In this document: positions 17,813-25,620 of the stretch, piece by piece
Layout of the letters: each line of letters begins with the position of its first letter
Position numbering within the stretch: position 1 is the first letter of the stretch
Assembly: GCA_964622775.1 (NCBI GenBank)
Contig: CAZUSO010000031.1
Location: 1 to 33,605 of the forward strand
DNA length: 33,605 nucleotides
Direction: 5' to 3'
Origin: CAZUSO01 sp964622775
GTDB lineage: Bacteria > Bacteroidota > Bacteroidia > Chitinophagales > Chitinophagaceae
The notes under the pieces: generated by a model
The model's input: the letters and a program-made list of their open reading frames with translations, nothing else
Databases searched by the model: none
What the model was told of the DNA's origin: nothing
Program-made: the position numbers and the translations under genes

Positions 17813-17820
17813 CAAACTTA
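17813..17820 (-). promoter_or_regulatory. Putative -7 box of mfd
   Basis: The minus strand reads TAAGTTTG, a full match, only 10 bp before the ATG, which implies a very short leader. Confidence 0.4.
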
Positions 17821-17901
17821 GCACAATAAAATTCCCCAACCGCAGTACAGTCCTGTTAAATTAAAAAGGTTCGGCTAATGATTTGGCCAAACCTTTTACA
17901 A

Positions 17902-18093
17902 GGTGCATCCCGGGTTGCCGTATCTTTTGAATACAGCAAAAAATATGGCGTCACGACCAAAATCGCTCAGGCAGGTTATGAGGTGGCGGCAAGAAAGGGA
18001 TGATAGTCCAAATACAATCGGATATTTTTCCATGCAGAAATTCCAATCAGGTTGCTTTGCAATTTGGAATTTCTTTGGTCGTATGACAACACC
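17902..18093. repeat. Nested palindromic intergenic element
   Basis: It begins GGTGCATC and ends ACAACACC. Inside are two nested inverted pairs: GTCACGACCAAA (17950-17961) with TTTGGTCGTATGAC (18074-18087), and a perfect 11-bp pair AGAAATTCCAA/TTGGAATTTCT (18036-18046 and 18064-18074). The GGTGCATC end and the GTCA-CGACC block recur in the elements at 21305 and 21959. It fills most of the mfd-carbonic anhydrase spacer, where I see no gene. Confidence 0.55.
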
Positions 18094-18177
18094 TTTTAGG
18101 GAATTACATCAAAAAAGCATGACATCACCCCCTTTTATACCAACCCGGCTCTGTACTGCTTTCAGCAGAAAAGAATC

Positions 18178-18801
18178 TTAGCCCGCCGTTTCATAAAAAT
18201 CTACGATACCGGTAGCCACATCATACATAGCCGGAACAATCTTCAACCCCTCGTTTTCACAATGCTTTCTGAGCATATCGCTTTGCAGCCAGATATCTCT
18301 GATGCTGTGATGGAGATTGATAGCGGACACTTTGTTTACAAAAGCATCATTGCTTCCCGTCCGGTTTTCGGAAACAGTATTTTCTACATCTATAGCACGG
18401 GTTATTTTTTGAATCAGCGAAGTCAGATTACCCATTTGCACTTTGTCGCAGGCTCCCCGAACCGCACCGCAATTAGTATGTCCCATAACGACTATCAGCT
18501 TTGCTCCGGCAACAGCGACCGCATACTCCAGCGAGCCCAGCACATTTTCCGAAATGACCTGTCCCGCAACGCGCACGCTGAATATATCCCCGATACCCTG
18601 GTCGAAGATGATCTCTGCCGGCACACGGGAATCCATGCAGCTCAATACTGCAGCAAAGGGTTGCTGCTGGTCTTTAGTGGCCATTACCCTTTGCAGTAAA
18701 TCGCGATTCATACTGATATTTCCGGTAAACCGGCGGTTGCCTTCCTGCAACAGCGCAAGTGCCTGCCCGGCTGTTATATTATTAAGAACGGATGTGTTCA
18801 T
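18178..18801 (-). CDS. Beta-class carbonic anhydrase
   Basis: A 207-residue zinc enzyme that interconverts CO2 and bicarbonate. The zinc ligands Cys55, His108 and Cys111 are in CMDSRVP and GHTNCGAV, with the catalytic dyad Asp57/Arg59. No signal peptide is seen, so it is cytoplasmic. It starts 36 bp after the stop of a SulP transporter gene in the same direction, so the two are very likely co-transcribed and act together: bicarbonate uptake or exchange plus hydration. No clear terminator follows. Confidence 0.95.
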   Translation of the reverse strand: MNTSVLNNITAGQALALLQEGNRRFTGNISMNRDLLQRVMATKDQQQPFAAVLSCMDSRVPAEIIFDQGIGDIFSVRVAGQVISENVLGSLEYAVAVAGAKLIVVMGHTNCGAVRGACDKVQMGNLTSLIQKITRAIDVENTVSENRTGSNDAFVNKVSAINLHHSIRDIWLQSDMLRKHCENEGLKIVPAMYDVATGIVDFYETAG

Positions 18802-18837
18802 TGAAGATGAAATTTAGTTTGAAAAAAAGAAATGAAA

Positions 18838-20499
18838 TTATCGGGCATTCAGCTCCTTTAGCAGCTTTTTATGTTTCCCTGCAGAATATTTTGCATCATC
18901 GTCCTGTTCCAGTTCGTCCATCAGGAAATGCACATTCGCACCTTCAGGAATACGATAATCATTTTTAAATCCGACAAGAGAAACAGTGATATTTCTGCTG
19001 GGTGCCTGTACATCATGAAAATCGCGGATAAGCTCCAGTACATCATAATCAATATAGGCGGAATAAGTGGCATCAATAACTATAGCGCTGCCTTCTGGTA
19101 TGGCATCCAGCGTTTTCTTTATGCTCCCTTTATTCAGGAAAGATACTTCCTGTGCCAGTTTCAGCGTAGTAACATCTCCGTTTTCCGACTGAATCCTGCG
19201 ATAGTAATAAGGTATGCGCATATTGCTTCGGAGCAGATAAAAAATATTGATGATCAGTCCCAGGGCTACGCCTTTCAACAGCCCTAAAAACGGCAATGCC
19301 ACGGCAACAGCCGTCACCACAAACGGGATAAATTCAGTAGGGCCTACCTTGTACATGTGCCTGAAAACAGCAGGACGGGCCAGCTTGTAGCCGGTAAAGA
19401 TTAGGATGGCAGCAAGCGCCGATTTCGGGATCAGGTTTAAGATCGCCGGAATGGCGGCAACGCAGACCAATAAAAGGATGCCGTGAAAAATAGTGGATAA
19501 TTTTGTCTTAGCGCCCGCATTGATATTTGCGCTGGAACGGACAATCACGGTGGTAATCGGCAAGCCTCCGATAAATCCGCTGATTATATTACCAATGCCC
19601 TGGGCTTTTAATTCACTATTGCCCGGCGTATTCCTTTTCAGCGGATCCAGCTTATCCGTAGCTTCAATGCACAATAGTGATTCGATAGACGCCACAACGG
19701 CGATTATTGCCCCATACTGCCAGACCAATGGATTCAGGAACCCCCGGAAATCCGGAAGAGAAAACTGATCAACAAATGCGCCTAAGGACTGGGGTATAGA
19801 CAATTGAACCAAATATTCGGCATTCAGATGCCAGCCCGGATCTATGGATTTGAAAAGCAGATTTAAAAGGGTGCCAATAACAACAACCAGCAGCCCGGCC
19901 GGCAATATCCGCAATTGTTTAATCTTTATTTTTTGCCAGATAGCAAGAATAAAAACACCGATGACGGTTATGATCAATGCACCATAATGAATATGGCTGG
20001 AGATTCCTTCCAGGATACTAAAATTCATCCCGCGTTCTGCATCACGCATACCAATCAGGTTATCCGGGCCATTATACCCTACCGCATCAGGCAGTTGTTT
20101 AAAAATAATAGTAAGACCAATACCTGCCAGCATACCTTCTATCACGCCGGAAGGGAAAAAATTGGCAAAGGTTCCTGCTTTGGCAAATCCCAGGAGGAGC
20201 TGAAAGATTCCGGCAAGAACCACAGCACATAAAAATATCTCAAAGGCTCCCAGCGACTCAAGCGCTCCAATGACAATAGATACCAGTCCGGCAGCCGGAC
20301 CGCTGACGCTGAAATTACTTTTGCTGATTATGCCTATCACAATGCCTCCGATGATGCCGGCTACAATACCGGAAAACAAGGGAGCATTGGAGGCCTGGGC
20401 AATACCCAGGCATAAGGGTAATGCAATTAAAAAAACGATGATTCCCGACAGCATATCATTCTTTAAAAATGCCAGCGGGGATTTTTTATCTGATGTCAT
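18838..20499 (-). CDS. SulP family anion transporter with STAS domain
   Basis: A 553-residue inner-membrane transporter. Residues 10-420 are strongly hydrophobic, with the SulP N-terminal pattern DMLSGIIVFLIALPLCLGIA and a conserved region VSGPAAGL. A C-terminal STAS domain (about 440-535) contains GSAIVIDATYSAYIDYDVLEL, like anti-sigma-factor antagonists. SulP proteins carry sulfate, bicarbonate or other anions. The downstream carbonic anhydrase makes bicarbonate the most likely substrate, as in BicA-like proteins; that is an inference from context. It heads a two-gene operon. Confidence 0.93.
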   Translation of the reverse strand: MTSDKKSPLAFLKNDMLSGIIVFLIALPLCLGIAQASNAPLFSGIVAGIIGGIVIGIISKSNFSVSGPAAGLVSIVIGALESLGAFEIFLCAVVLAGIFQLLLGFAKAGTFANFFPSGVIEGMLAGIGLTIIFKQLPDAVGYNGPDNLIGMRDAERGMNFSILEGISSHIHYGALIITVIGVFILAIWQKIKIKQLRILPAGLLVVVIGTLLNLLFKSIDPGWHLNAEYLVQLSIPQSLGAFVDQFSLPDFRGFLNPLVWQYGAIIAVVASIESLLCIEATDKLDPLKRNTPGNSELKAQGIGNIISGFIGGLPITTVIVRSSANINAGAKTKLSTIFHGILLLVCVAAIPAILNLIPKSALAAILIFTGYKLARPAVFRHMYKVGPTEFIPFVVTAVAVALPFLGLLKGVALGLIINIFYLLRSNMRIPYYYRRIQSENGDVTTLKLAQEVSFLNKGSIKKTLDAIPEGSAIVIDATYSAYIDYDVLELIRDFHDVQAPSRNITVSLVGFKNDYRIPEGANVHFLMDELEQDDDAKYSAGKHKKLLKELNAR

Positions 20500-20907
20500 A
20501 CGTAATATTGTATATTTTGATTTTTTGAAAAAAATGGATATTTACATACCGTCCTGCATACAGCAATCCCATACAGCAATTGCATCACTATGGTTAAGTA
20601 AAAAGTCAAAATGCAAAACAATAGATTCTATTCAACTTAATAGAATCTGGTAATGCAGACAATATATGCTTAACTTAACCAGAGCCGTAATGGCCGCCCG
20701 CTTTCAAAATGCCTCTGGAAAAAGACACCTGAGCATAATACAGCCGGAAAAGGCCTCACATGCAAATTCAGGATAATCAATCATACAGATTGCGGAAAGA
20801 CAAACCGGTAAACTAAATATGATGGAATGCAGGAACGTACAACATTTGCAAGTAATGAACACTCATCATCCGGCAAATGCATCTTGTAAACTTTGTTAGT
20901 AAAAAAA
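20500..20907. other. Gene-free spacer upstream of the SulP operon
   Basis: It holds repeat copy B (20592-20680) and otherwise shows no open frame with recognisable features. The promoter of the SulP gene should lie near 20510-20550, but no TAnnTTTG match is visible there. Confidence 0.4.
20592..20680. repeat. Palindromic dispersed repeat, copy B
   Basis: It matches copy A at 4116-4210 over AAGTCAAAATGCAAAA (20603-20618) and the 27-nt block 20653-20679. The ends GGTTAAGT and ACTTAACC are perfect inverses, and the centre is a perfect hairpin AGATTCTATT/AATAGAATCT (20623-20648) absent from copy A. Confidence 0.65.
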
Positions 20908-21204
20908 TCAGGAATTGGGAGGCTGGATCAACACCTCTAAGTGCAGGCATTTGATCAACGCCTCATCCGGGGCAAAAAGTGAAGTTGCAGCAAGACTGCA
21001 ATTGAAGGCTCCTGCAACAAGATAATTGTGGGGAATAAAAAGTTTTTTGTGAACTTCTTCGTTGAGACTTTGCTTCTGCGGAGCGTTGTCATGCTGAAGC
21101 TCTTCCGTCATCTGGCCACTCGCTAAAAGCTGTCCCAGCTCTTTAACAGGAATTACCTGAAAAAGAAAGATAGTCAAGCAGCATATAGCAATCAGGCGCT
21201 TCAT
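20908..21204 (-). CDS. Small secreted protein, unknown function
   Basis: A 98-residue protein that I do not recognise. The frame opens earlier (21246), but MKRLIAICCLTIFLFQVIPV at 21204 is a good signal-type N-terminus and is preferred. The mature part is hydrophilic with KELGQLLASGQMTEELQHD, then a short apolar stretch near YLVAGAFNCSLAATSLF that may be membrane-associated. Four cysteines are present, two of them in the signal. There is no promoter match, and the gene stands alone on the minus strand, so it is the least certain of the secreted proteins. Confidence 0.6.
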   Translation of the reverse strand: MKRLIAICCLTIFLFQVIPVKELGQLLASGQMTEELQHDNAPQKQSLNEEVHKKLFIPHNYLVAGAFNCSLAATSLFAPDEALIKCLHLEVLIQPPNS

Positions 21205-21282
21205 AATTCGTTGCGAATATAAGCACAAATCTGCGGCTACAGACAATCAGTTTGTTAAGTTAATCATTAGTTTTTTTCAATT

Positions 21283-21307
21283 AAAAAACCCGCCGTATTT
21301 AGCGGGT
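21283..21307 (-). terminator. Terminator of the 141-residue lipoprotein gene
   Basis: Stem ACCCGC/GCGGGT with an 8-nt loop; reading leftwards it is followed by six T. It overlaps the left end of the repeat element starting at 21305. Confidence 0.7.
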
Positions 21308-21447
21308 GCATCTCAATTTGTTGCACCTATGCTTGTCAGTACGACAAAAACCATAACGTCACAACCGAAATTAAAATCATTTCGCTACGCAAAATGATTT
21401 TAACAGGGCGGAGGAATCTCCCGGGTGGGTTGTGAGGGTGATACACC
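21305..21447. repeat. MITE-like palindromic element, 143 bp
   Basis: Ends GGTGCATC and GATACACC are inverses with one mismatch. GTCACAACC near the left and GGGTTGTGA near the right form a second inverted pair, and a perfect 12-bp pair TTAAAATCATTT/AAATGATTTTAA (21371-21382, 21392-21403) forms the core. The phrase GCGGAGGAATCTCC recurs in the element at 21959. It encodes nothing. Confidence 0.6.
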
Positions 21448-21455
21448 TGCGCATA

Positions 21456-21881
21456 TTAACGGTTCAGCGAATCGGGGCTTCCTGGAGCGGCAGAATCAAT
21501 TGCTCCGGGAGTCAGGGAATCGGTAGCCATAGCCTCTATCATTTTCTGCTGCATTTCGAGAATGCAGGGTTGCAGCACAGGGCCGATTTTCATAGCAAGC
21601 TCATTGCGCTTTTCCATATCTTTTTCATCCATGGAATTCATTATACCGGCAATTTCATCCACTTCCTTAGCGCTGTATTTTTCTGCAAGCTTTTCGCCCA
21701 TGCAACCGCATGCATCTTCCATCATTAGCTTGATATGATCCGGCTTTTCTGCCTGCTCCTGGTTACTGATATTGGCAATACATTTATCTTTAAATTTTTT
21801 GGCAACCTGTTCTTTGGAAGGCTGACAGCCTGCTGCCAGTATAGTTGCAGCAAACATTACGGGCATAAACGCTCTCTTCAT
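21456..21881 (-). CDS. Lipoprotein, helical, unknown function
   Basis: A 141-residue predicted lipoprotein with lipobox LAAGC (Cys19) after a typical signal. The mature part is mostly charged helix: EQVAKKFKDKCIANISNQEQ, a CGC motif in EDACGCMGEKLAEKYSAKEV, and a later Cys in VLQPCILEM. The four mature cysteines may form disulfides, as in other small periplasmic helical proteins. The tail is rich in Ser, Pro and Ala. I do not recognise a family. A clear terminator lies about 150 bp downstream, beyond a repeat element that begins just after the stop. Confidence 0.75.
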   Translation of the reverse strand: MKRAFMPVMFAATILAAGCQPSKEQVAKKFKDKCIANISNQEQAEKPDHIKLMMEDACGCMGEKLAEKYSAKEVDEIAGIMNSMDEKDMEKRNELAMKIGPVLQPCILEMQQKMIEAMATDSLTPGAIDSAAPGSPDSLNR

Positions 21882-21958
21882 TTTTTGTCTTTATTTAGGG
21901 CGCAATATTACTGAATATTTAGTCATTTTTGCTTACAAAAAACAGCCTGCATAATCAG

Positions 21959-22080
21959 GGTGCATCCCAAGATGTCGCATCTGAGCAATCTCCAGGACAG
22001 ACGCGTCAATTATCATTCCGACCGGAATTAAAATCATGCAGCACAGCGAAATGATTTTAATGGAGCGGAGGAATCTCCGA
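21959..22080. repeat. Relative of the 21305 palindromic element
   Basis: It begins GGTGCATC and has ATTCCGACCGGAATTAAAATC, TTAAAATCAT/ATGATTTTAA (22028-22037, 22051-22060) and GAGCGGAGGAATCTCC. The matching right end is not evident, so this is a partial or decayed copy. Confidence 0.55.
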
Positions 22081-22107
22081 AAAAAACGAAACAGCAGGTA
22101 TGGTTGG

Positions 22108-22151
22108 TAGAGACGTTACATATAGTAGAGACGTTACATGTAACGTCTCTA
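22108..22151. repeat. Palindrome with an extra half-copy
   Basis: TAGAGACGTTACA occurs at 22108-22120 and 22126-22138, and its exact inverse TGTAACGTCTCTA follows at 22139-22151. The second and third blocks make a perfect 26-bp palindrome. This type of palindrome is widely scattered in Bacteroidota and cyanobacterial genomes. Confidence 0.75.
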
Positions 22152-22214
22152 TTGTGGTAGAAAACCCAAAATCCAAAATTATTCCACCTTCGCCATTGTT
22201 GTGCCTGCCTCACA

Positions 22215-22244
22215 TAAAAAACAGCCTGAAAATATCCAGGCTGT
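22215..22244 (-). terminator. Terminator of mdh
   Basis: Stem ACAGCCTG/CAGGCTGT, 8-nt loop; reading leftwards it runs into six T. It lies 35 bp past the mdh stop. Confidence 0.75.
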
Positions 22245-22278
22245 CATTTATATTTTTATGGGATAAAATGAATGCGTA

Positions 22279-23217
22279 TTATGCATTAACCGAATCCTTC
22301 AATACCGAATTCATGGTACGCACTGCATCAGCCGATGTGGAAAATGCGGCCTTTTCTTCGTCATTCAGCTTAAATTCCACTATCTTTTCCCAGCCGTTTT
22401 TACCGATAATCACCGGCACACCCAGGCAGATATCATTTTGTCCGTATTCGCCTTCAAGATAAACGCAGGATGTAATTAATTTCTTCTCATCACGGATGAT
22501 GGCTTCCACTACGGAAGCGCCTGCCGCACCGGGTGCATACCAGGCAGAGGTACCGATAAGCTTGGTCAGCGTAGCGCCGCCCACCATAGTGTCTGCCACG
22601 ATTTGCTTTTGTTCTTCATCACTTAAAAATTCCGTAACCGGCGCGCTGTTCAGCGTTGCGAAACGGATTAAGGGAATCATTGTAGTATCGCCATGACCAC
22701 CGATTACTATGGCATTCAAATCGGAAGCGCTACAGTTCAGCCGCTGGCTCAACTGATATTTGAACCGGGCACTGTCTAAAGCGCCGCCCATACCGATGAT
22801 GCGGTTCTTGGGAACGCCGGAGCTTTTGAGCGCCAGGTAAGTCATGGTGTCCATAGGATTGGAAATCACTACAATAATGGCATTGGGAGCATGTTGCAGG
22901 ATATTTTTGGTTACATCTTCCACGATGCGGGCGTTGGTGCCGATTAATTCTTCGCGGGACATTCCGGGTTTGCGCGGCAGTCCTGATGTAATGACTACCA
23001 CATCAGAATCTGCTGTTTTGGAATAATCTCCGGTGGAACCGGTTATGCGGGTATCAAAGCCTAAAAGCGAGGCAGTCTGCTGCATATCCTGCGCCTTACC
23101 TTCTGCAAAACCTTCTTTGATATCTAATAATACCAGTTCCTGAACTAATTCTTTACGGGCAATATTATCTGCACATGTTGCGCCTACTGCACCGGCACCT
23201 ACTACGGTAACTTTCAT
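22279..23217 (-). CDS. mdh: Malate dehydrogenase
   Basis: A 312-residue NAD-dependent enzyme of the TCA cycle that oxidises malate to oxaloacetate. The Rossmann GAGAVG is at residues 7-12 and Asp32 ends the second strand, which favours NAD. Substrate-binding Arg82, Arg88 and Arg151 and the catalytic pair Asp148/His175 (in GGHGD) are in place. Arg82 (SGLPRKPGM) identifies malate rather than lactate specificity. It has its own -7 box and terminator, so it is monocistronic. Its position right after secY is unusual for this region. Confidence 0.97.
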   Translation of the reverse strand: MKVTVVGAGAVGATCADNIARKELVQELVLLDIKEGFAEGKAQDMQQTASLLGFDTRITGSTGDYSKTADSDVVVITSGLPRKPGMSREELIGTNARIVEDVTKNILQHAPNAIIVVISNPMDTMTYLALKSSGVPKNRIIGMGGALDSARFKYQLSQRLNCSASDLNAIVIGGHGDTTMIPLIRFATLNSAPVTEFLSDEEQKQIVADTMVGGATLTKLIGTSAWYAPGAAGASVVEAIIRDEKKLITSCVYLEGEYGQNDICLGVPVIIGKNGWEKIVEFKLNDEEKAAFSTSADAVRTMNSVLKDSVNA

Positions 23218-23265
23218 TGTAAAAATAAAATTTATTGATTAAAAAATGTTTGGATGATTGAGAAG

Positions 23266-23273
23266 CAAAGGTA
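23266..23273 (-). promoter_or_regulatory. Promoter -7 box of mdh
   Basis: The minus strand reads TACCTTTG, a full match, 48 bp before the ATG. No clear -33 box is seen. Confidence 0.45.
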
Positions 23274-23326
23274 CTATTTGATTAATAAAGTTTTTCACTA
23301 ATGCCGATGATTTTATGCACACTGCA

Positions 23327-23364
23327 AAAAAGCGCGCTCCGTAATTTTTCGGAGCGCGCTTTTT
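23327..23364 (-). terminator. Strong terminator ending the rplF-secY unit
   Basis: A perfect 15-bp stem AAAAAGCGCGCTCCG/CGGAGCGCGCTTTTT with an 8-nt loop and T runs in both directions. It closes the ribosomal protein cluster after secY and may also work on the other strand. Confidence 0.9.
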
Positions 23365-23385
23365 AAAAAATCTCAGCATGTAATA

Positions 23386-23521
23386 GGTGCATTTCAAATT
23401 TTCACTGATAGAATACAGTTAAATCCCTGCCTGTCATGCTGAAAGCATCAATACACGTTCTTTAGATTCCTACGGAATGACCAGAAGGAGATATTATGGG
23501 TGCGAAAATTTGAAACACACC
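23386..23521. mobile_element. MITE-like element with terminal inverted repeats, 136 bp
   Basis: Left end GGTGCATTTCAAATTTTC (23386-23403) and right end GAAAATTTGAAACACACC (23504-23521) are inverses over 18 bp with 2 mismatches. Inside is an imperfect GTCAT...ATGAC pair. It encodes nothing and sits between the secY stop codon and the secY terminator. The GGTGCAT end is shared with the elements at 17902, 21305 and 21959. No transposase of its own is in the window. Confidence 0.6.
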
Positions 23522-23532
23522 CGAATGCAATT

Positions 23533-24861
23533 TTATACGGCTATCGGCTGGCGTCCGGCTATTCTTCCGGTCTTCATTAAACCATCGTAATGACGCATCA
23601 GCAGGTGACTTTCTATTTGTTGCAAAGTATCTAAAATTACGGCTACACCAATCAGCATAGAGGTTCCACCAAAGAACATGGCAAACCCGCTGGTGACACC
23701 GAATAAGCCTGCAATGCCCGGAAGGATACCGGCTATCGCAAGAAATACGGAACCGGGCAAAGTAATGCGATCCATAACCGTTCCGATATAATCGGCAGTA
23801 GGCTGACCGGGTTTAATTCCGGGTATAAAGCTATTGTTGCGTTTCAGGTTTTCCGCAATTTCCGTCGGGTTAAATATCAAGGCGGTATAGAAGTAGGTGA
23901 AGCCAACCACGAGCAGACCATAAATCAGGTTATACCAAAATGAGGTATAGTCCGAGAGCTGACGCATAAATTCGCTGGGCGCATCACCCTGGCTTACAAA
24001 GCCTACAATCATCTGCGGAATGAACATTAGAGCCTGGGCGAAGATGATAGGCATTACCCCGGCGGAGTTTACTTTCAGGGGGATGAAATTACGGGCACCG
24101 CCAATCTCGCGGGCGGCATTGTTGCCTACAATTCTGCGGGCATAATTGAGCTGAATCTTACGAACACCCTGGGTAAGCAATACCAAACCTACGATTACTG
24201 CAATAAAGAATACAATCTCAATAATGAAGAACAGCAGTTTGTCCGTTTCAATCTTTTCCGTAGCTTCCTGCAATAAAGAGTGCGGAAGCCGTGCCAGGAT
24301 ACCGATCATGATAAGAATGGATACGCCATTACCGATTCCTTTATCGGTAATCTTTTCGCCTAACCACATAACGAACATGGTACCTGCGGTAAGGATAATG
24401 GCGGTGGACAGGTTAAACAACATGCCATGCTGCATGATGGCATTGCCGTGTTGCTGATACAGGAATGTGATATAGGCTGCACCCTGAACCACGGTAACCA
24501 GTACGGTCAGATAGCGGGTGTATTGATTGATGGTGTTGCGGCCGCTTTCTTCTTTTTGCATCTTAGCGAATTGCGGGATAATGATACCGGCCAGCTGCAT
24601 GAATATGGAAGCGGTGATATAGGGCATTACGCCTAAGGCAAAGATAGAGGCATTATTAAAAGCGCCTCCGGCAAACATATTAATCAAACCCAGCAGACCA
24701 TCCTGCGCCTGCGTATTCTCCAACCGTCCCGGATCAATACCAGGCAACACGATATAACATCCGATCCGATAAACAAATATCAAAGCCAGCGTATAGAGAA
24801 TCCGCTTGCGGAGCTCTTCAATGCTCCAGATGTTTTTGATAGTATCAATTAGTTTCTTCAC
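23533..24861 (-). CDS. secY: Protein translocase subunit SecY
   Basis: A 442-residue channel subunit of the SecYEG translocon, with the ten transmembrane helices of the family. Family landmarks include the N-terminal LRKRILYTLALIFVYRIG, PGIDPGRL and VMPYITASIFMQL (plug and lateral-gate region) and the C-terminal loops with FFYTALIFNPTEIAENLKRN-type sequence. It ends the spc-type cluster; rplO precedes it by 205 bp. FtsY, which delivers substrates to it, is also encoded in this window. Confidence 0.97.
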   Translation of the reverse strand: MKKLIDTIKNIWSIEELRKRILYTLALIFVYRIGCYIVLPGIDPGRLENTQAQDGLLGLINMFAGGAFNNASIFALGVMPYITASIFMQLAGIIIPQFAKMQKEESGRNTINQYTRYLTVLVTVVQGAAYITFLYQQHGNAIMQHGMLFNLSTAIILTAGTMFVMWLGEKITDKGIGNGVSILIMIGILARLPHSLLQEATEKIETDKLLFFIIEIVFFIAVIVGLVLLTQGVRKIQLNYARRIVGNNAAREIGGARNFIPLKVNSAGVMPIIFAQALMFIPQMIVGFVSQGDAPSEFMRQLSDYTSFWYNLIYGLLVVGFTYFYTALIFNPTEIAENLKRNNSFIPGIKPGQPTADYIGTVMDRITLPGSVFLAIAGILPGIAGLFGVTSGFAMFFGGTSMLIGVAVILDTLQQIESHLLMRHYDGLMKTGRIAGRQPIAV

Positions 24862-25066
24862 TATAAAATATTTTATAAAACGGGACTGCGAATAAACAAT
24901 AAAAGACGCGTTTTACCAAATCTTTTAATTCAACAAAAGTGGAATTAATTTTCCCAGCTCAGCAGCCGGATGATGTTGGAAAAATGTGTCTTATTTTTTT
25001 TCAATAATGAAAAATTGGAATAGGAAAAAATGATGTCGCATCAGGCAAAGCCCATGCTTCACTCCC

Positions 25067-25510
25067 TTACAGCAGCTCTACACTTCCGCCTGCAGCTTCA
25101 ATAGCGCTTTTTGCCTTTTCACTAACCGCATTGATCTTAAAGGTGATCTTTGCTTTCATCTCACCACTGCCTAATACTTTCACCAAATCAGTACGGTTAA
25201 TCAATCCATTGATATAGAGATTTTCCAGGGAAAATTCGTCCAACTTATAGCGTTCCACCAAATGATCAATCTGACCCAGGTTGAAGACCTTGTATTCTAC
25301 ACGGTTTCTGTTTTTGAAGCCGCGCTTGGGCATACGGCGCTGAATCGGCATCTGACCACCTTCGTGGCCTATTTTTGACTGGTAACCGGTACGGCTTTGC
25401 TGGCCTTTATTTCCTTTTCCGGCAGTCGTACCGCCGCTTCCTTCCCCGCGACCTACCCGCTTAACATGATGGGTAGCGCCTTTTGCGGGTTTTAATGTGT
25501 GTAATTGCAT
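25067..25510 (-). CDS. rplO: 50S ribosomal protein L15
   Basis: A 147-residue large-subunit protein. The start MQLHTLKPAKGATH and the glycine/arginine-rich extension GRGEGSGGTTAGKGNKGQQ, which threads into 23S rRNA, are typical, followed by GGQMPIQRRMPKRGF. The globular part ends in AIEAAGGSVELL, a standard L15 C-terminus. It follows rpmD by 110 bp. Such long spacers are seen between several genes of this unit. Confidence 0.97.
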   Translation of the reverse strand: MQLHTLKPAKGATHHVKRVGRGEGSGGTTAGKGNKGQQSRTGYQSKIGHEGGQMPIQRRMPKRGFKNRNRVEYKVFNLGQIDHLVERYKLDEFSLENLYINGLINRTDLVKVLGSGEMKAKITFKINAVSEKAKSAIEAAGGSVELL

Positions 25511-25620
25511 TGCTTTTATTTTTTGACTTTACGCTCCGAAAGCCCGAAGCTCGCTTATAAATGATTAAATAAAAGGGAAATATGTCCCATAATCAGGGAT
25601 ATTCCACCTATCGGCTTAGT

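Noticed and set aside
17903..18181. 92-codon frame between mfd and carbonic anhydrase
   Set aside because: It runs through the nested palindromic element and has no protein-like signature.
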